The notes under the pieces are model-generated. The model did not search any database and was not told where the DNA came from. It saw nothing but the letters and a program-made list of their open reading frames with translations. Source: Aphidius gifuensis (Eukaryota > Arthropoda > Insecta > Hymenoptera > Braconidae). Taken from it: DNA of 64,000 nucleotides. Positions within the stretch are counted from its first letter, which is position 1; every line of letters begins with the position of its first letter. The DNA is taken from positions 19,680,469 through 19,744,468 of the forward strand of contig NC_057790.1 in the NCBI RefSeq assembly GCF_014905175.1, read 5' to 3'. A program made the translations under genes and the position numbers. Below are positions 26,601 through 39,256 of this stretch, one piece after another.

Positions 26601-28853
26601 AAAAATTTTAGAAAAAAAATCATCCAAAAATTTAAATTAAATCTTTGAAACCTTATTTTTTGAAAAAAAAAATCTCCAAAGTTATTTTACAAATCTTTAT
26701 AATAAATATTTCTGTAGAAAAAATTTTTTTTTCTGCATCGAAATGACTTAAAAATGCCAAAGGCGCGTCATTATTTTCGCTGTTAATAAATTAGACTATA
26801 TTAGAGTAATAATAGCTGAGTGTATAATGCGCAGTAACAAGTTAATCAAGTGCATTAAAGAATAACGATCAGCTATTAGCAATTTATCGAAGGCTGCTCA
26901 AAAGAGAAACACTATTATTGCAGTACGCGCATATTTCTTAAACTCTAAGTTAAAAAAAATAATTTTAAACAAAATATATAGATGAAAAATTAAATTTTTC
27001 TACCAAATAGAATAATTATTAACAATATATAAATGATAAATAAATAAATAGATCATTAAAATAATAAATAAAGCTCAAACAGTGAATATAAAAATAAATC
27101 AGTAGTATAGCTATATATTTAGTCAGCCAAATGGGAATAAGTAAAGAAATGGAAAAAAATCATGAAGATTCACAACGTAGTTTGAGTTTGCTTCAACATT
27201 GCCAGGTGGATTCTGGCCTTCTGGCAATACTCAGCATCCTCACGTTAATATATATCAAATCGTGTAGTCAATTCAACTTGTGTATTAAGGAAGAGGCGTG
27301 GCTTTGATAAAACCCCACCACATTAAACTTCCGGAGAAGAGAAAGGAATACGTTAAATATATAGAATGAAATCCCCACACAAATATTACGATGGCGGGAG
27401 TTTATTTTTGGTTAAAGTATTTCATTGGTCAATTTATTTTATCATGTAGTGGTGGTAATATTCACATTTATTCTTTACAATAAATGTGGGTGGGATTTAT
27501 TTTGTTGGGAGCGGTTTTTCATATCGCAAATTATAATTACAAAGAAAATAATTTTCATAAAAATCATTTCAATGTTTTTCCACCTTTTTTTTTTTTTTTT
27601 TTTTCTTTTTTCAATCATTCAATTTTATTTTATTCATGGAAAATTAGTGTAAAAATTAAATTAAATTTTTTATATCTTGTGTAGTGTTTTTTTTTTTTTA
27701 ATTAATATAACGACCTGATTTTTTTTTGCAAAAATTTTTTTCTATCATTAAAATTATCAGTGACTAGTTGATTAGATGTTTATGATTTTTTTTTTTCCAT
27801 ATATATATTTTAATTTTGCAGTGGGAAATTAAACATCCAGCTTGATTCCCATGACAGAACTATACGCATTTTTTATTTTTTCTTATTTATTTTTATTTTA
27901 CCTGGTGTATTTATTTAGTAGGTTAGTCGGCTGAAGAGATCGAGTTCTTTCCCTGATGGTTATATATACATATTGTGAAACCGTTATATATTCAACACCC
28001 GCCTTCGTCTGCCCTTTCTTTGTTGTATGGATATTTAATTTCATTGTTCATCGATCGTATTCATCTTTCACTTTTAATTTATTTGCTTTGTTTATTTTTA
28101 ACTGTTATAATCTATTTTTTTTAATAAATCTTGCTCCATATTTATTATATAAATTAATAATTGAAAAATATTATAATATATATAGGGAAGAGTAGGATAC
28201 AATAATAAGAAACCCAAGAAAATAATACACATTAATAACTTAGTGCAAAAAAATCGAAAAAATACTGACTTGGATTTTAGTAAAATCTAAATTTTTATTG
28301 ACTCTTTTAGTCGAAAAAATTAAGGGTTGAAATTCTTTATTTATTAGTTTTAATTATTTAAATGAAAAAATATCAAAATCTATATACAAAAAATTATGAT
28401 AAGTAATTTTCTTGAATAGCAAATAAAATTATAGACTAATTTACAATAAAAATTATATGCTCAGAATATATTTTAAAATAATAAGGTTTGGAAGAAAAAA
28501 ATGAAAACAATTTTTAATGTAAATTTTAACTCACCATAACCCTTCATTATACCATGCGTGAGATAAAGTGGTGCCCTTCCTGAGAAAGTATCCCTTGCCA
28601 ATGTCTGTCTGATGATTTTTGGATCAGACAATAAAACAGTGTAAACTGAGCCCATCCATAGACCACAAATTTTACCATATTTTTGACTGACAAGTGTTAA
28701 ACTTTCATGTGGAGCTTTTGCATCAAGCCAAGGTAAATATCCAACAATTGGCAAACCTTTTGGTCCAGGTGGTAAATTTAATTTATCACCATATTTTTTT
28801 TTAATAATCCATGTTATCAATAATATTACAACACTCAAATAAAGCACCAACAT
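20699..28853 (-). CDS. phm: Cytochrome P450 CYP306A1 (Phantom), ecdysteroid 25-hydroxylase
   Basis: Encodes 491 aa from exons 28853-28535, 22147-22002, 21933-21731, 21646-21346, 21284-20957 and 20877-20699; every join is GT-AG and in frame. Features seen are an N-terminal hydrophobic anchor, LPPGPKGLPIVGYLPWL, the I-helix GAGTDTS, the K-helix EVQR (ExxR) and the haem loop PFQTGKRVCVG with Cys near residue 437. The Gln in the haem loop where most P450s have Gly is, as I recall it, usual for CYP306A1. Phantom is a Halloween enzyme that hydroxylates ecdysteroid precursors at C25 in the endoplasmic reticulum of the prothoracic gland. The first intron after the start is 6.4 kb and carries candidate hormone-response sites. 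The acceptor 9 bases before the ATG implies an upstream non-coding exon. Confidence 0.93.
24899..25318. promoter_or_regulatory. Cluster of five IR-1-like sites in the phantom intron
   Basis: Five sites score 11/13 against RGKTCANTGAMCY: AGTTCATTGACAG (24899), TGTTCATTCACCT (25021), GGGCCATTGACTT (25144), TGGTCATTGAACA (25255) and GTGTCATTGAACG (25306). Each keeps at least one good half-site. Five in 420 bases, in an intron of an ecdysteroid-synthesis gene, is suggestive of an EcR/USP-bound element. Confidence 0.4.
25738..25839 (+). other. Small coding-like open frame in an intronic island
   Basis: From an ATG the plus strand reads 33 codons beginning MEADVARLRRLTQSLRK, in an island richer in G+C than the intron. 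An acceptor-like tgtatgcag precedes it by seven bases. It is antisense to CYP306A1. No family is recognised; a short peptide, a stray exon or a regulatory element are all possible. Confidence 0.2.
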
Positions 28854-28861
28854 ATTGTCAA

Positions 28862-30095
28862 ACTAAAAAAAAATATATTAAAAAAAAATTATAATAAATA
28901 ATACAAAATAAACATAAATCAATTGAACATAAAATTTTACACTTCCTGTATAGAATTATAATTTATTTTTTTATTTACGATGCATAAGAAGAAAAAAAAA
29001 AAAATTTTTTTCTTTTTCTTTTACCTTATGATATATTAACAGTATGCAATTTATTTGTGCATAAAATATCAACAAATGAACCCAAAAAAATAAAACAAAA
29101 GTTTTATCGTTTTTTTTATTTTTGGTGAAAAAAAAAATATATTTTAAAATTTTTTAAGTCATAAAAAAAAAACCTTTAAAGTGGCAAAGTAATAAAAATT
29201 TGACTGGATTGAAATAACGGATTGTATACATGCGGGAAGTTTAAAAAAAATTTACAATGTTATAAACAAAAAAAATTAAAAAAAAGTAAAATTTAAACTC
29301 AATTTTTTTAATAAACTTTTATAATTTAATTTCTGGTTTTTTTATTTATTAACTTTTCTTTATAATTTTTTTTTTTCATTATTTTTTCAATTGAAAAAAT
29401 AAAAGATTATATATTGTTTAAATAAAAAATAATTAATAAATTTTACAACAGGTTAATAACCCAAAGATTAAAAAAATATGCGTTTATTAATTTTATCATT
29501 TTTTTTACTTTCGATTTTTTATTTCTTCAACTGAATAAATAAAAGATTTTTTTAAATAATTAATAAATTTTCAATAGGCTAATGACTCAAAGATTAGATG
29601 TATTTTAAAATATATTTTTTCTAGACATTGATAATAATTATAAATAGAAAAATAAAAATACCAGCGGTTAAATATTATATATTTTTTTCCTCAAAACGAC
29701 TAACAGTGTTAAAATAAATAATAATCAAAAATATATATAAAAAAAAACTTTAAACAAATATTATTGTCAGCAAAAACATCAATTTTTTCTATCCACTGAC
29801 ATTCTTTTAAATTTTTTTTTCCTTTTTTAAAAACTCCATGACGTCAACATGACCACGTGACTCGAATGATAAATTTGCAACAGATTACCTCTGGACCACA
29901 AGTATATTGGAGCAAAAAAAAAAAAAAGTAAAAAAAACACTTGTTCTTTTAAATAATAAATAAAATTATAATCTATTTCAACTAAGTAACAAGTATATTT
30001 AAAATTAGTTTATTATATAAAACTATTTACTCACGAAATGGATAATGTTAACAGCAAAATGTCAGAGCGTCTTGTCGCCGGCACCACGTATATTT
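28862..30095 (-). other. CYP306A1 5' UTR intron and candidate non-coding first exon
   Basis: On the minus strand a T-tract ending in tag at 28864-28863 is an acceptor just before the CYP306A1 ATG. Upstream, a GC-rich minus-strand stretch (about 30095-30035, with GGTGCCGGCGACAAGACGC) ends at C|gtgagtaaat, a near-ideal donor at 30034. Splicing 30035 to 28862 would give a short 5' leader. The exact start site is not determined. Confidence 0.4.
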
Positions 30096-30109
30096 TTTTT
30101 TTTTTATTT

Positions 30110-30130
30110 GATGATGATGATGATGATGAT
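30110..30130 (+). repeat. GAT trinucleotide microsatellite
   Basis: Seven GAT units next to the candidate phantom promoter; probably polymorphic in length. Confidence 0.8.
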
Positions 30131-33100
30131 GGTTGTAGCGCTCCCAATGGCCAACAGTTGAAACAGTAAATAACTTAAAAAACTTGTTGTTCAAATTAGT
30201 AAATAAGTAACTCAAAACAGTTCAAATAAATTAAGAAAAAAAAACCAACTAACGGTTCAAATTAGTAAATAATTAATTGATTCATTTGATATTTCAAAAT
30301 TTAACTAAATAAAATAATAATTACAAGCAACTTTGTTAATAATTATTCTATTAAAATAAACCAAAAGTATTAGAGACAGTTAGTTTCTCGACAACCTTCC
30401 TCAGTAAAGTCAAAACGAGAATGAAGTTTTCTGTATATATATTTCAATAGTTTAGTTGAATAAAAAAATGTCTAGACTATTCTAAAATCTAAAATAAACT
30501 TTATATTCTTCTTTGATGGTAGACAAAAAACACCAGTGATAAGATCAATTGGAACAAAAAAAAGGTGCATGGTTATATCCTCAACAGAATGCTCAACAAA
30601 AAAAAAAAAAAAAAGATCGCTTAGATTATCGTGTTTCCGTGTTTGATGACTCCGAAGAAAATTATTAATTACAGTATCAAAAAATACACCAACGAAAAAG
30701 AGAACAAAATTGACACTATTCTTATTATTATTTATAAAAAAAAAATTCGTATTGATATATATTTTTTTTTTTTGGTCTCATGTTTGTCTAGACGCTTTAA
30801 CCGAAATTTGTAATAATGTATTCGTTTATTGGTGTAGGGATTTTGATGTGAAATTAAGATACAAATAAGAGACAGGCAATTGACCGACGAAAGTGAGAGT
30901 TTACATTTTATATTCAAGTTTTTTTTATTATCATTTATACGAGATATATAAAAAACAAAAAATTTAAATGCATCAAATAGCATACTAAAAAGAAAGAGAA
31001 AAAAAATAAAATAATAATTATTTTATATTGAATTAACATGAAAATTAATTATTTTTTATTAAGAATTTTTTCTTAAATAGTTTTAATCAATTTAAACGAA
31101 GTTTTCGGTTTACTTAATGATTTTTTTGAAATAATAATTATTTTTTATTTTTCTAAGAATTAAATAAATCAATTTTTTCACTGTGGTTTTATATTTATCA
31201 TGTAATTTAAGCCGAAAGCTTTTGACACGAATTTTAATCATTATTCGACGAAAAATTCGTTAAAACTGTTTGTGGTAAAAAGGGAAAAAAAAATATAAGG
31301 TCTTTTTTTTTTTTTTAAATAAAATTGCCAAATGTAATATACAATGTTTGGCATTTATGTTTAAATGTACTTGAACGTTGTGGAATTGAAAAGAGAAAAA
31401 AAAAAAAAAAAATTAAAATACAAAAAAGAAGCATACATTCTCCAATTTTATTTTTATATATATATATATTTTGGTTGCGGGCTTGCGGGACGTCCTGGAT
31501 GTTAAAGCGTGTTCGAGGTCGGTGTAAAATTGAGAAACAATTTGAAGCAACATTGGACGACTACTTTCGCGTTGTACCCAAATAAAATAAAACAACGAGA
31601 AAAAAAAATACAAATAAAATGAAAATAAAAAAAATGAGCTCAGGTCAAATCGTATCGAATCGATGCAAACCTGTTGGTCATTATAGAAAAATTCAAAAAA
31701 AAAAATTACAACTCAAACAAAGCTTAATAAAATTTTTATTAAAAAAATATTTATGTATATATGTAATTTCATTTTATCAATGGAAATTTACAGATGAATT
31801 AGCTTTGAGTTATTTTCATTTCTAAATTAATGCAGATATTTTTTTTCGAAACAATTCTTATTGAATTATAAAATTATCTTTTTCTTGGAAATTTTAAAAT
31901 GTAATTATAGACTTCAAATGATAAGAATTTTGTATCAGCATTTTACGTGTGATATACAACAAACGAGAGTCTTTATAAGCTTCAGATATTTCTGTAAAAC
32001 AAATTTCCTTAATTAAAACTTCAACAGAAAATACCTAAGTTTATTAATTTGGTGGTTATCAGAGGGGTGAAAATACTGTTTTAATTATTTAAAATCAGAC
32101 AAAATTTATATTATTTATTAGTTTTTTTGATCATAAATATTTGTAAGATAAATTCATGTTTTAAATTTAAATACGAGTATTTAAATTTAAAAGACGAATA
32201 AATAAAGTTTAGATGAAAAAGATAAAATATCACGAGTGCATCGAGTGACAAAAAAATTTTTTGCTTACTTTTTTTCAGTCAACATCACCAAAAGCCATAA
32301 CAATTTATAAATTCAGTCTATCCTAAACTTTGAGACCTTTTTTTTTTTTTTATTTCTCATTTGGCTTTTTACTTTTTATGCTTATTTTTTATTTATCATC
32401 TCATTCCCATTAATTTACTTTTTTTAAAAAGAAATTTTTTTTTTCTATACTAGCAATTTTGTTGGTTGTTTTATTTTATTATTTAAAAAAAAAATATCAA
32501 GAAACAAGAGTTTTATGCGTCTAATCAAAAATCTTAGCATATATTGGGTCCATGTGAAATGGGTATCATTCGTTGGGTAGGCATTCTAGATATCCAGATA
32601 TCCTTGCGAAGGGGAATGCACTTGTGCTTGAAAAGTAGTTGTTGGGGGTACTAACCCCGACAGTTCAATTCCCTCTTAACTACCAACTCGCATTATAATA
32701 TCTCCTTTTCTTTGTCGTTCAACTTCAATCCAAGGATATCAACGTTATCTTTACGAAGATACTTCGTTCAGGCTTCTTTCTTATTTTCATAAAACTTTAA
32801 GTTTTTATTTTTTAAATCAATTTTAATTTATTTTTACTGTCAATTTAAATTATTTCTAATTTTCAAAATTCATTAACTATAGATCATTTTTTTTTTTTTT
32901 TTCTATTTTAAAACTTAATTTTTCATCAAAAGAAAGTATATGTATCTATTCTTTCACTTTTCAAATATATAATATGTCTTTACTCTGATATTAGTGTAAT
33001 TTTTATAATTTTATTCATTTTGAAATTATTTAAATTATACTAATTTAGGTGAAGAATTGATCACAAATATAATAATCATAAATGTTCTAGAAGCTTCAAA

Positions 33101-33445
33101 CGATAAATACACATGCTCCTGCAACATTGTAAATTATTGTAGTGCATTAACCCCCTTGACAGTTGGAAACAACTATCATCAGGCCAATGAAATCATTAAA
33201 AATAATTTTTTTTTTTTTCATATTTTTTTATTTTTCATAAAACCAGTAAGGACGACAACTCTTTGTGGTTTGATTGGACTGATTTTTTTCTTTAAAACTT
33301 TATATATATTTTTAAATTTCACATACGAAAGTTTTTATTTTATTTTTTCATCAAGATAATATTGTTAATTAATTAGTTATTATATATTTTAAATGTGGTG
33401 TAGTCAAAAATACAAAATATATAGACGAATATAATAACATCAGTC

Positions 33446-33624
33446 AGAGCAATGAACGACTGGGGTCATTGGCAGGATTATCAAGGTTGGGGTCCTTTCT
33501 TTCATCGTACATAAATATATTTTTTAAAAATTATAGGGTAACTTTAAATTACCTTCTTCTTTTTTTACCAATTATTTCAAGGGTGTGTAATTGCCACAAA
33601 CATTTTATTGCAGATCAATGAACT
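33446..33624. promoter_or_regulatory. EcR/USP-like site group upstream of phantom
   Basis: AGATCAATGAACT at 33612-33624 matches the IR-1 consensus at 12 of 13 positions. Two weaker copies, AGAGCAATGAACG (33446-33458) and GGGTCATTGGCAG (33463-33475), lie next to each other 140 bases away. Confidence 0.4.
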
Positions 33625-35136
33625 TACAAAGTCAACTGTTTCATTTTTCATCGACAATAAAAATAAATTAAATATTAAAATCAAGTACATACCGAGTCCA
33701 TGACCACAGACAAATGTAAATTTGAAAAAAAAAATAAATAAATTTCCATTGAATATAAAAATGATATTCAATTATAAATATAAATCAATTATCTAAAATT
33801 AATTTTATTTATTATAGAGAGATTTAAATATCTGCAAGTTGATTAGTGCAAATACTACTTTCGTAATATACCTATAAATAATTGAGTCAATGTTGTCATA
33901 AAGCCTAAATATATAGGGAGATATTATTATGTCAATGTCTATGTACCCAACCGAAAATTAAAGTGGGGACCGGGATTCGAACCTGAAATAATTGTAAGCG
34001 TGAAAGGTGGAACTCTTGCTTTATCAATGTCAGATTAGAAAAAAAAAAATTGAAAAAAAAATCTATGTTTATCGATGGAAATCGTTAAACTAGACTTTCT
34101 AATACATTTCACCTGCAAAAATAATAAGAATGTTTATTTTTTATTTATTTATTTAACTATTTATTTAGTTGCAAATGGAAATCGGTTGAATATTGTTCAT
34201 GATATTCTTCACTGCGAGAATGTTCTCGATGGGGTTCAAGAACCTAGCATTATTATTTATTTATATATTATTTTTGTTCTTGTTTTTTTTTTTTTTTTTA
34301 ACTATATAGTGCTTATATACATGGCTACTATATGGTGGCGCGTGTGTCCTTGCAAGGTAGAGAGACAACAAGACTCGGGTGCAGTGGCCCATTCAGTTCA
34401 ACAATGTCTGAATCATTTGGTCTCTATAATAAATTATAAACTTGAAAATAAAACTATAAATAATTTATCAAAAAATCATATATATTAATTTTTTTTAACT
34501 ACAAAAAAAATATTAAATAATTAAATAAAAATTAATTATTAAACATTTAAATTTTTAAAGAAAAAAAAAAAAAATATATAATAGTTGTTGGTGGATGAGT
34601 GGGTGGTGGGTGGTGGTAGTTAAGTTATAGTCGATTGATGTGCCTGTAAGAAAAGAAAAACGAAGAAGGAGAAGACTGTGTGTAACCGGTCCAAGGCGAG
34701 CTGCGTTCTGATAACCCAGTTTCGCACATTATCGGTTGAATCTCCGTTCAGGCTTCCCTCGTACTTGCTCAAGCAAATCCTAGGTGCTTTGACTTAACTC
34801 CTATAAGAGACCAGTTAATCCGGGGGCTCGATCCAACTTTTTCCTTAAACAAATTATTTTTTCATTAGCTGCATCTTTTTTTCAATTCAATTTTCTCTTA
34901 TACCCAATCATTTTTTTTTCAAATTAATATTTATAATATTTATTTAAATAAAATTCATCATCTGCATCTGTAAATTCTGTCAATGCAAAAAAAAAAAATT
35001 TTTTTAATAAAAAAATTGGGTCGTCGTTTCACGTCATTGATCGTGTACCATGTTAACTCGAATAAATTCACCTGATTGAACACTCCTCGTTCTTCGATTT
35101 ACAATTTATTATTTATATATTTATCGGTATGAGAAA

Positions 35137-35149
35137 AGTTCAATGAACC
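35137..35149. promoter_or_regulatory. EcR/USP-like IR-1 site (exact)
   Basis: AGTTCAATGAACC matches RGKTCANTGAMCY at all 13 positions, about 5 kb upstream of the candidate phantom promoter. Confidence 0.6.
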
Positions 35150-35464
35150 TCTTTACCACCTCTACACCAATCACCTTCAATCTACATCTTCGTCCTTTTT
35201 TTTATTGTCTCATTCTGCGTCTGCATTCTCCTCGCTGCATATCGTTAATCACCTCTTTTTTTTTTTTTTTTTTCATAATTTTTTCTTCTAAATGACATAG
35301 AAGAAAAAAAAATTAAATTCTAATTATATTATTTACAAAATAATTATATATTTAAAAAATTAAATAACTAATTTCTCTTATCATATCTACAAAATAATTA
35401 TAATTTATTAAAAAAAAATTTTTTTTATCTTTCAAAAAAAAAAAAAAATATATATATTCATAAA

Positions 35465-35477
35465 AGTTCAATAACCC
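35465..35477. promoter_or_regulatory. EcR/USP-like IR-1 site (12/13)
   Basis: AGTTCAATAACCC differs from the consensus at one core base. It is 316 bases beyond the exact site at 35137. Confidence 0.4.
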
Positions 35478-38400
35478 GAGATATTGCGACGACAAACTGT
35501 CAATATATATGAATTTAAATAGTGAAAAAAAAAAAAAAAAAATGTTTAATAATTAAATATATATAAAAATATGACAGTATTTATAAACGGAAAAAAAAAA
35601 AAAAAAGAAACGAGTGAAGAAGAAATTTAGAGAGCGGGTTTAAGACCTACCCCACCGCATGATTTTTGTCGTTGCATGTAATAATTAAGTAAAATAAATA
35701 TACCATGGTAACCCAGTACGGGCCTCAATATAAAATTATTATTTTTATAAATTGTTATATTTATTATTCAATTCACATAATCATGCATTTCAACAACCAT
35801 ATTTGTATAAACATTTTATACATAATAAAATATATAATTATTATTTTATTTGTTATAATTTATTCGTTAAAGAATTGAGTAACAAAAAATAAATATTATA
35901 TATAAAATTGTAATATATTTATAATTTTAAAAATTAAAAATAATTAATAAATAATTTAATTTAAAATGCTTTTATTAAAAATTCAACAAATGTTTTGTGA
36001 ATGACGATGAAAAATTTATAGATAGGGTTAATTTGGAGGGGATTAGACACATGGTTTATTATTTACAAACAAGCATCCATATGCACACGAGGCACATTGC
36101 AGTTGCACCCGTGTTATGGCCGAGTTTGTGATACCCCGTTTTTGCATTTCGAACCGGGTCGTCGAACTCTTCTGGAATTATAAAATTGCGTTACGCCATC
36201 AAAAACCCACACCTTACACACTCGTGTTTATGCATTTATAATTTTTTCATATTTTTCTTTTTAAATTTATTTATTTAAATAAATACAGTAGAGATGAGAA
36301 TTTAAAAGAAAAAAAAAAAAAAAAAAGTTAATTAATTAATTACAATAAAAAAAGAAATAAAATTCAATCAATTTTTTTTTTTTTTTTTTAAACATTAAAA
36401 AAATTACAGTATTATTTTTAATTATAATAATGATTTATTAATTATTAATAATTAATTTATTATTTAATATAATAATAATTGATAGAATTTAGATTTTTTT
36501 TATTTAAACATGACATTTTAAAAAATAATTAAATTGTTAATTCATATAGTGATTTACACTGTAGATGGAATTTTTCATGCAATTTGTCGTGTTCGTTCAA
36601 TGACCGATAAATGTCAACTATTTAATCGCAATTACTTGATGTGGAATAATTACTGCGATGAGACAAGATGAGGATAATTTTATTCGTAAATTATGTAAAA
36701 ATACAAAATGTTGGTGCAAGTATATAAATATTTGTATAATTAATTATCATTTATTTATATTTTATTTATTTTATTAATTTTTTTTTTTCGTATTAATATA
36801 CTTTTTATCCGCAAGAAACATCTGAAATAATTTGATTAAGAAAAATTTTAATAATTATTATAATCTAATAAATTTATATTTCGAAAAAAAAAAAAATTTA
36901 ATTAATTATAATGACAAGTTGTTTGATATATCAAAATTTTGGCATTTAAATTATCGAAATTTTGAGAGAGGAATAACATGATGACACAGTGAATCCCGAG
37001 GGGATTTTTGAGAAGGCGCCGGGTATGAAAGTTTCGCGCCATCGTTTGCAAAACGGGTGAAATCGACCGTATAGATTAATTCCGGTCCGTCGAAAGCAGT
37101 AATCTTAAAAAAGAAAATAAAAAAAAAATTAATAATATACTAATTAAATATTATAATCAACAACAAAAAAAATAATTAAAATAGACCAAAAAAAATCAAT
37201 CTGCAGTACATATAATAATTGTAAGATGCATTTATATATATATTAATTTTTTTATGTCATAATAATCCATAAAAATTATTAAAAATGTAATCCAGAAGAG
37301 GAGGAATTTACTCTGCGTGTGGGTTCATGTCAACGTACTCGAAAGTCGAAGCTTTCCCGTTTCAATATAAATTTATATATCTATATATACAAACATAAAA
37401 CTCGAATGTATGTGAGCCTCATCGGCATTCAAGTCTCATATTATCTATGTATCAAAAAAATAAATAAATAAATTTCTAATGCGAATCTATGATAATGAAC
37501 TGATGAACCAGAGCCCCCAGCAAATTCTAATGTATAATATATTTTATCTGTGAAAAAATAAAATACATAAATAAATTTATACAAACGAATAAGTAAAGCT
37601 CAAATATATTTATAATCATTTCCATCTCTTCTCTTACTCTCTCATTTTTTTTCTATCATTACAAAAGAAAAGAAAAAATTGATGAAAAGATTTGAACTAA
37701 ATTAAATTAAATTCATTTATAATTTTTGCTGCCCATAATTAAGTTCAAGAAAAAATGAGGATTTAGGGATGAGGGAGGATGAGGGATAAGGGTTGTTAAA
37801 TATAATTTTTAATTTTTTTTTTTGCATACAAAAAAAGGATGATTGAAAAATTGAAAAAAAAAATTGATCAAGTCCTGATAACTCTGGAGTTTGTTATGTT
37901 TGTAGATGGAATGATTATATATGAGTGTATATTTAATAGTATGGGTATTTTAAAATCGTTGTGTATAGTTGAATATAGCGGGGGATACTTTCACTCTCAC
38001 AGGTGCATGACCGAGAGCGCGAGCGTTCTTGCGACTTGCTTGATGTGACACACTCCGGCTACTCAACTATATTTATGAATAAATAAATATAAATATATAT
38101 ATGTATAATATATATATATATATATATTGTGTACATAATGATTATTATTAACCAGATAAACAATGAAAATATTAGAGAAAATAAAATTCTCTGGACCATA
38201 GAATTCGTTAAATATTTTTTATCATTATGCGAATTTGAATGAAAAAAAAAATTATATATAATAATGATGAGTGAAAGAAAACCCTCTTTTACCCACCTTC
38301 CCTTCTGCATAACGGTTTGACTTGTAATATAATATATGCTGATTATTTTTTAACACCTTTTTTCACTTGATCAAATAAAAGAGTATCAAGTCACAAATTT

Positions 38401-39243
38401 AGTAAAAAAAAAAAATTCATTTTTTCATCTTTGCTGACACACCCACCCTTGATAAGATAACCGACTTTTTTTTTTTTTTTTTCTTATTTAGACATTATAT
38501 TTATCTTGCATAATAGTTGATGATAATTTTGATATTTATAAACTGATGAAATATTATATAATTTTCGTTTTTTTTTTTTACATTGTTTGTTTTTATTTTT
38601 GTTAATTATTTTTTATTTAAAAAAACAATTAGGGTGTTGCATGATTTAAAAAATTTATACAAAAGATTTTTAGAAATTTTCTTTAAATATTTGTTTGGGA
38701 AATTAATTTTCTAATATGTAAATTGGGGGTTGTTTGATTATGATTTTTAATTTATGAATTTAAAATGATATAGTATTTATATTTGAGATGAATTTTTTTT
38801 TTTCAATATAAATTCACTTTGAAATAAGAAGAAAAAAAATTAATAAAGATATTTTTGTTGAAGCTAAATGATGGATGTAAATAAAAATATATACATTTTG
38901 TTTTTTAAAATTCAATACATGCAATTTAATTCAGTTTGACCAAAGCACGTGCGCCACGTGCCCCCCTCAACTTGCCATAATAATTTACGATCTGATGAAT
39001 TTAAAAACATGTAATTTCGTATCAGCCCTTTTTTTTTTTTCATTATATCATATAAAAAATAATTTCTTTTACTGTCATTATAATTTTTTAAAGAATGTAA
39101 CAATAATTATGTATACGTGAAAGGTAAAAATATATATGTAAAGAACAAGTATATTAGCAAAATAAAAAAAAAATTATAAAAATTTATAATAATAAAATAA
39201 GCAAGAGTGAGAAGGGTAAAGAAAAAAAAAAAAAAAAGTCAAG

Positions 39244-39256
39244 CGGTCAATGAACT
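39244..39256. promoter_or_regulatory. EcR/USP-like IR-1 site (12/13)
   Basis: CGGTCAATGAACT departs from the consensus only at its first base. The same 13 bases with T for A at the spacer occur at 7779. A direct repeat GGGTCA-gt-GGTTCA is found nearby at 39447-39460. Confidence 0.5.

Larger units (their letters stand above)
22148..28534. other. Large intron of CYP306A1
   Basis: Contains A/T-rich DNA with islands at about 22270-22400, 23880-24240, 24440-24600, 25000-25400, 25660-25830, 26040-26290, 26755-26935, 27130-27370 and 27900-28060. A weaker IR-1-like AAGTCGATGAACT lies at 22278-22290 and a half-match AGGTTCAATGTTA at about 26076. The other CYP306A1 introns are under 120 bases, so the size of this one suggests retained regulatory content. 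Confidence 0.5.

Noticed and set aside
33973..33983. Perfect B box GGTTCGAATCC on the minus strand, possible tRNA
   Set aside because: The anticodon and acceptor stems cannot be paired in either register I tried, so no tRNA is called; at most a tRNA-derived relic.
34075..34488. 137-codon open frame in the phantom upstream region
   Set aside because: Interrupted by a poly-T-encoded Phe run and low-complexity Ile/Tyr; the central island reads better as regulatory DNA and no family is recognised.
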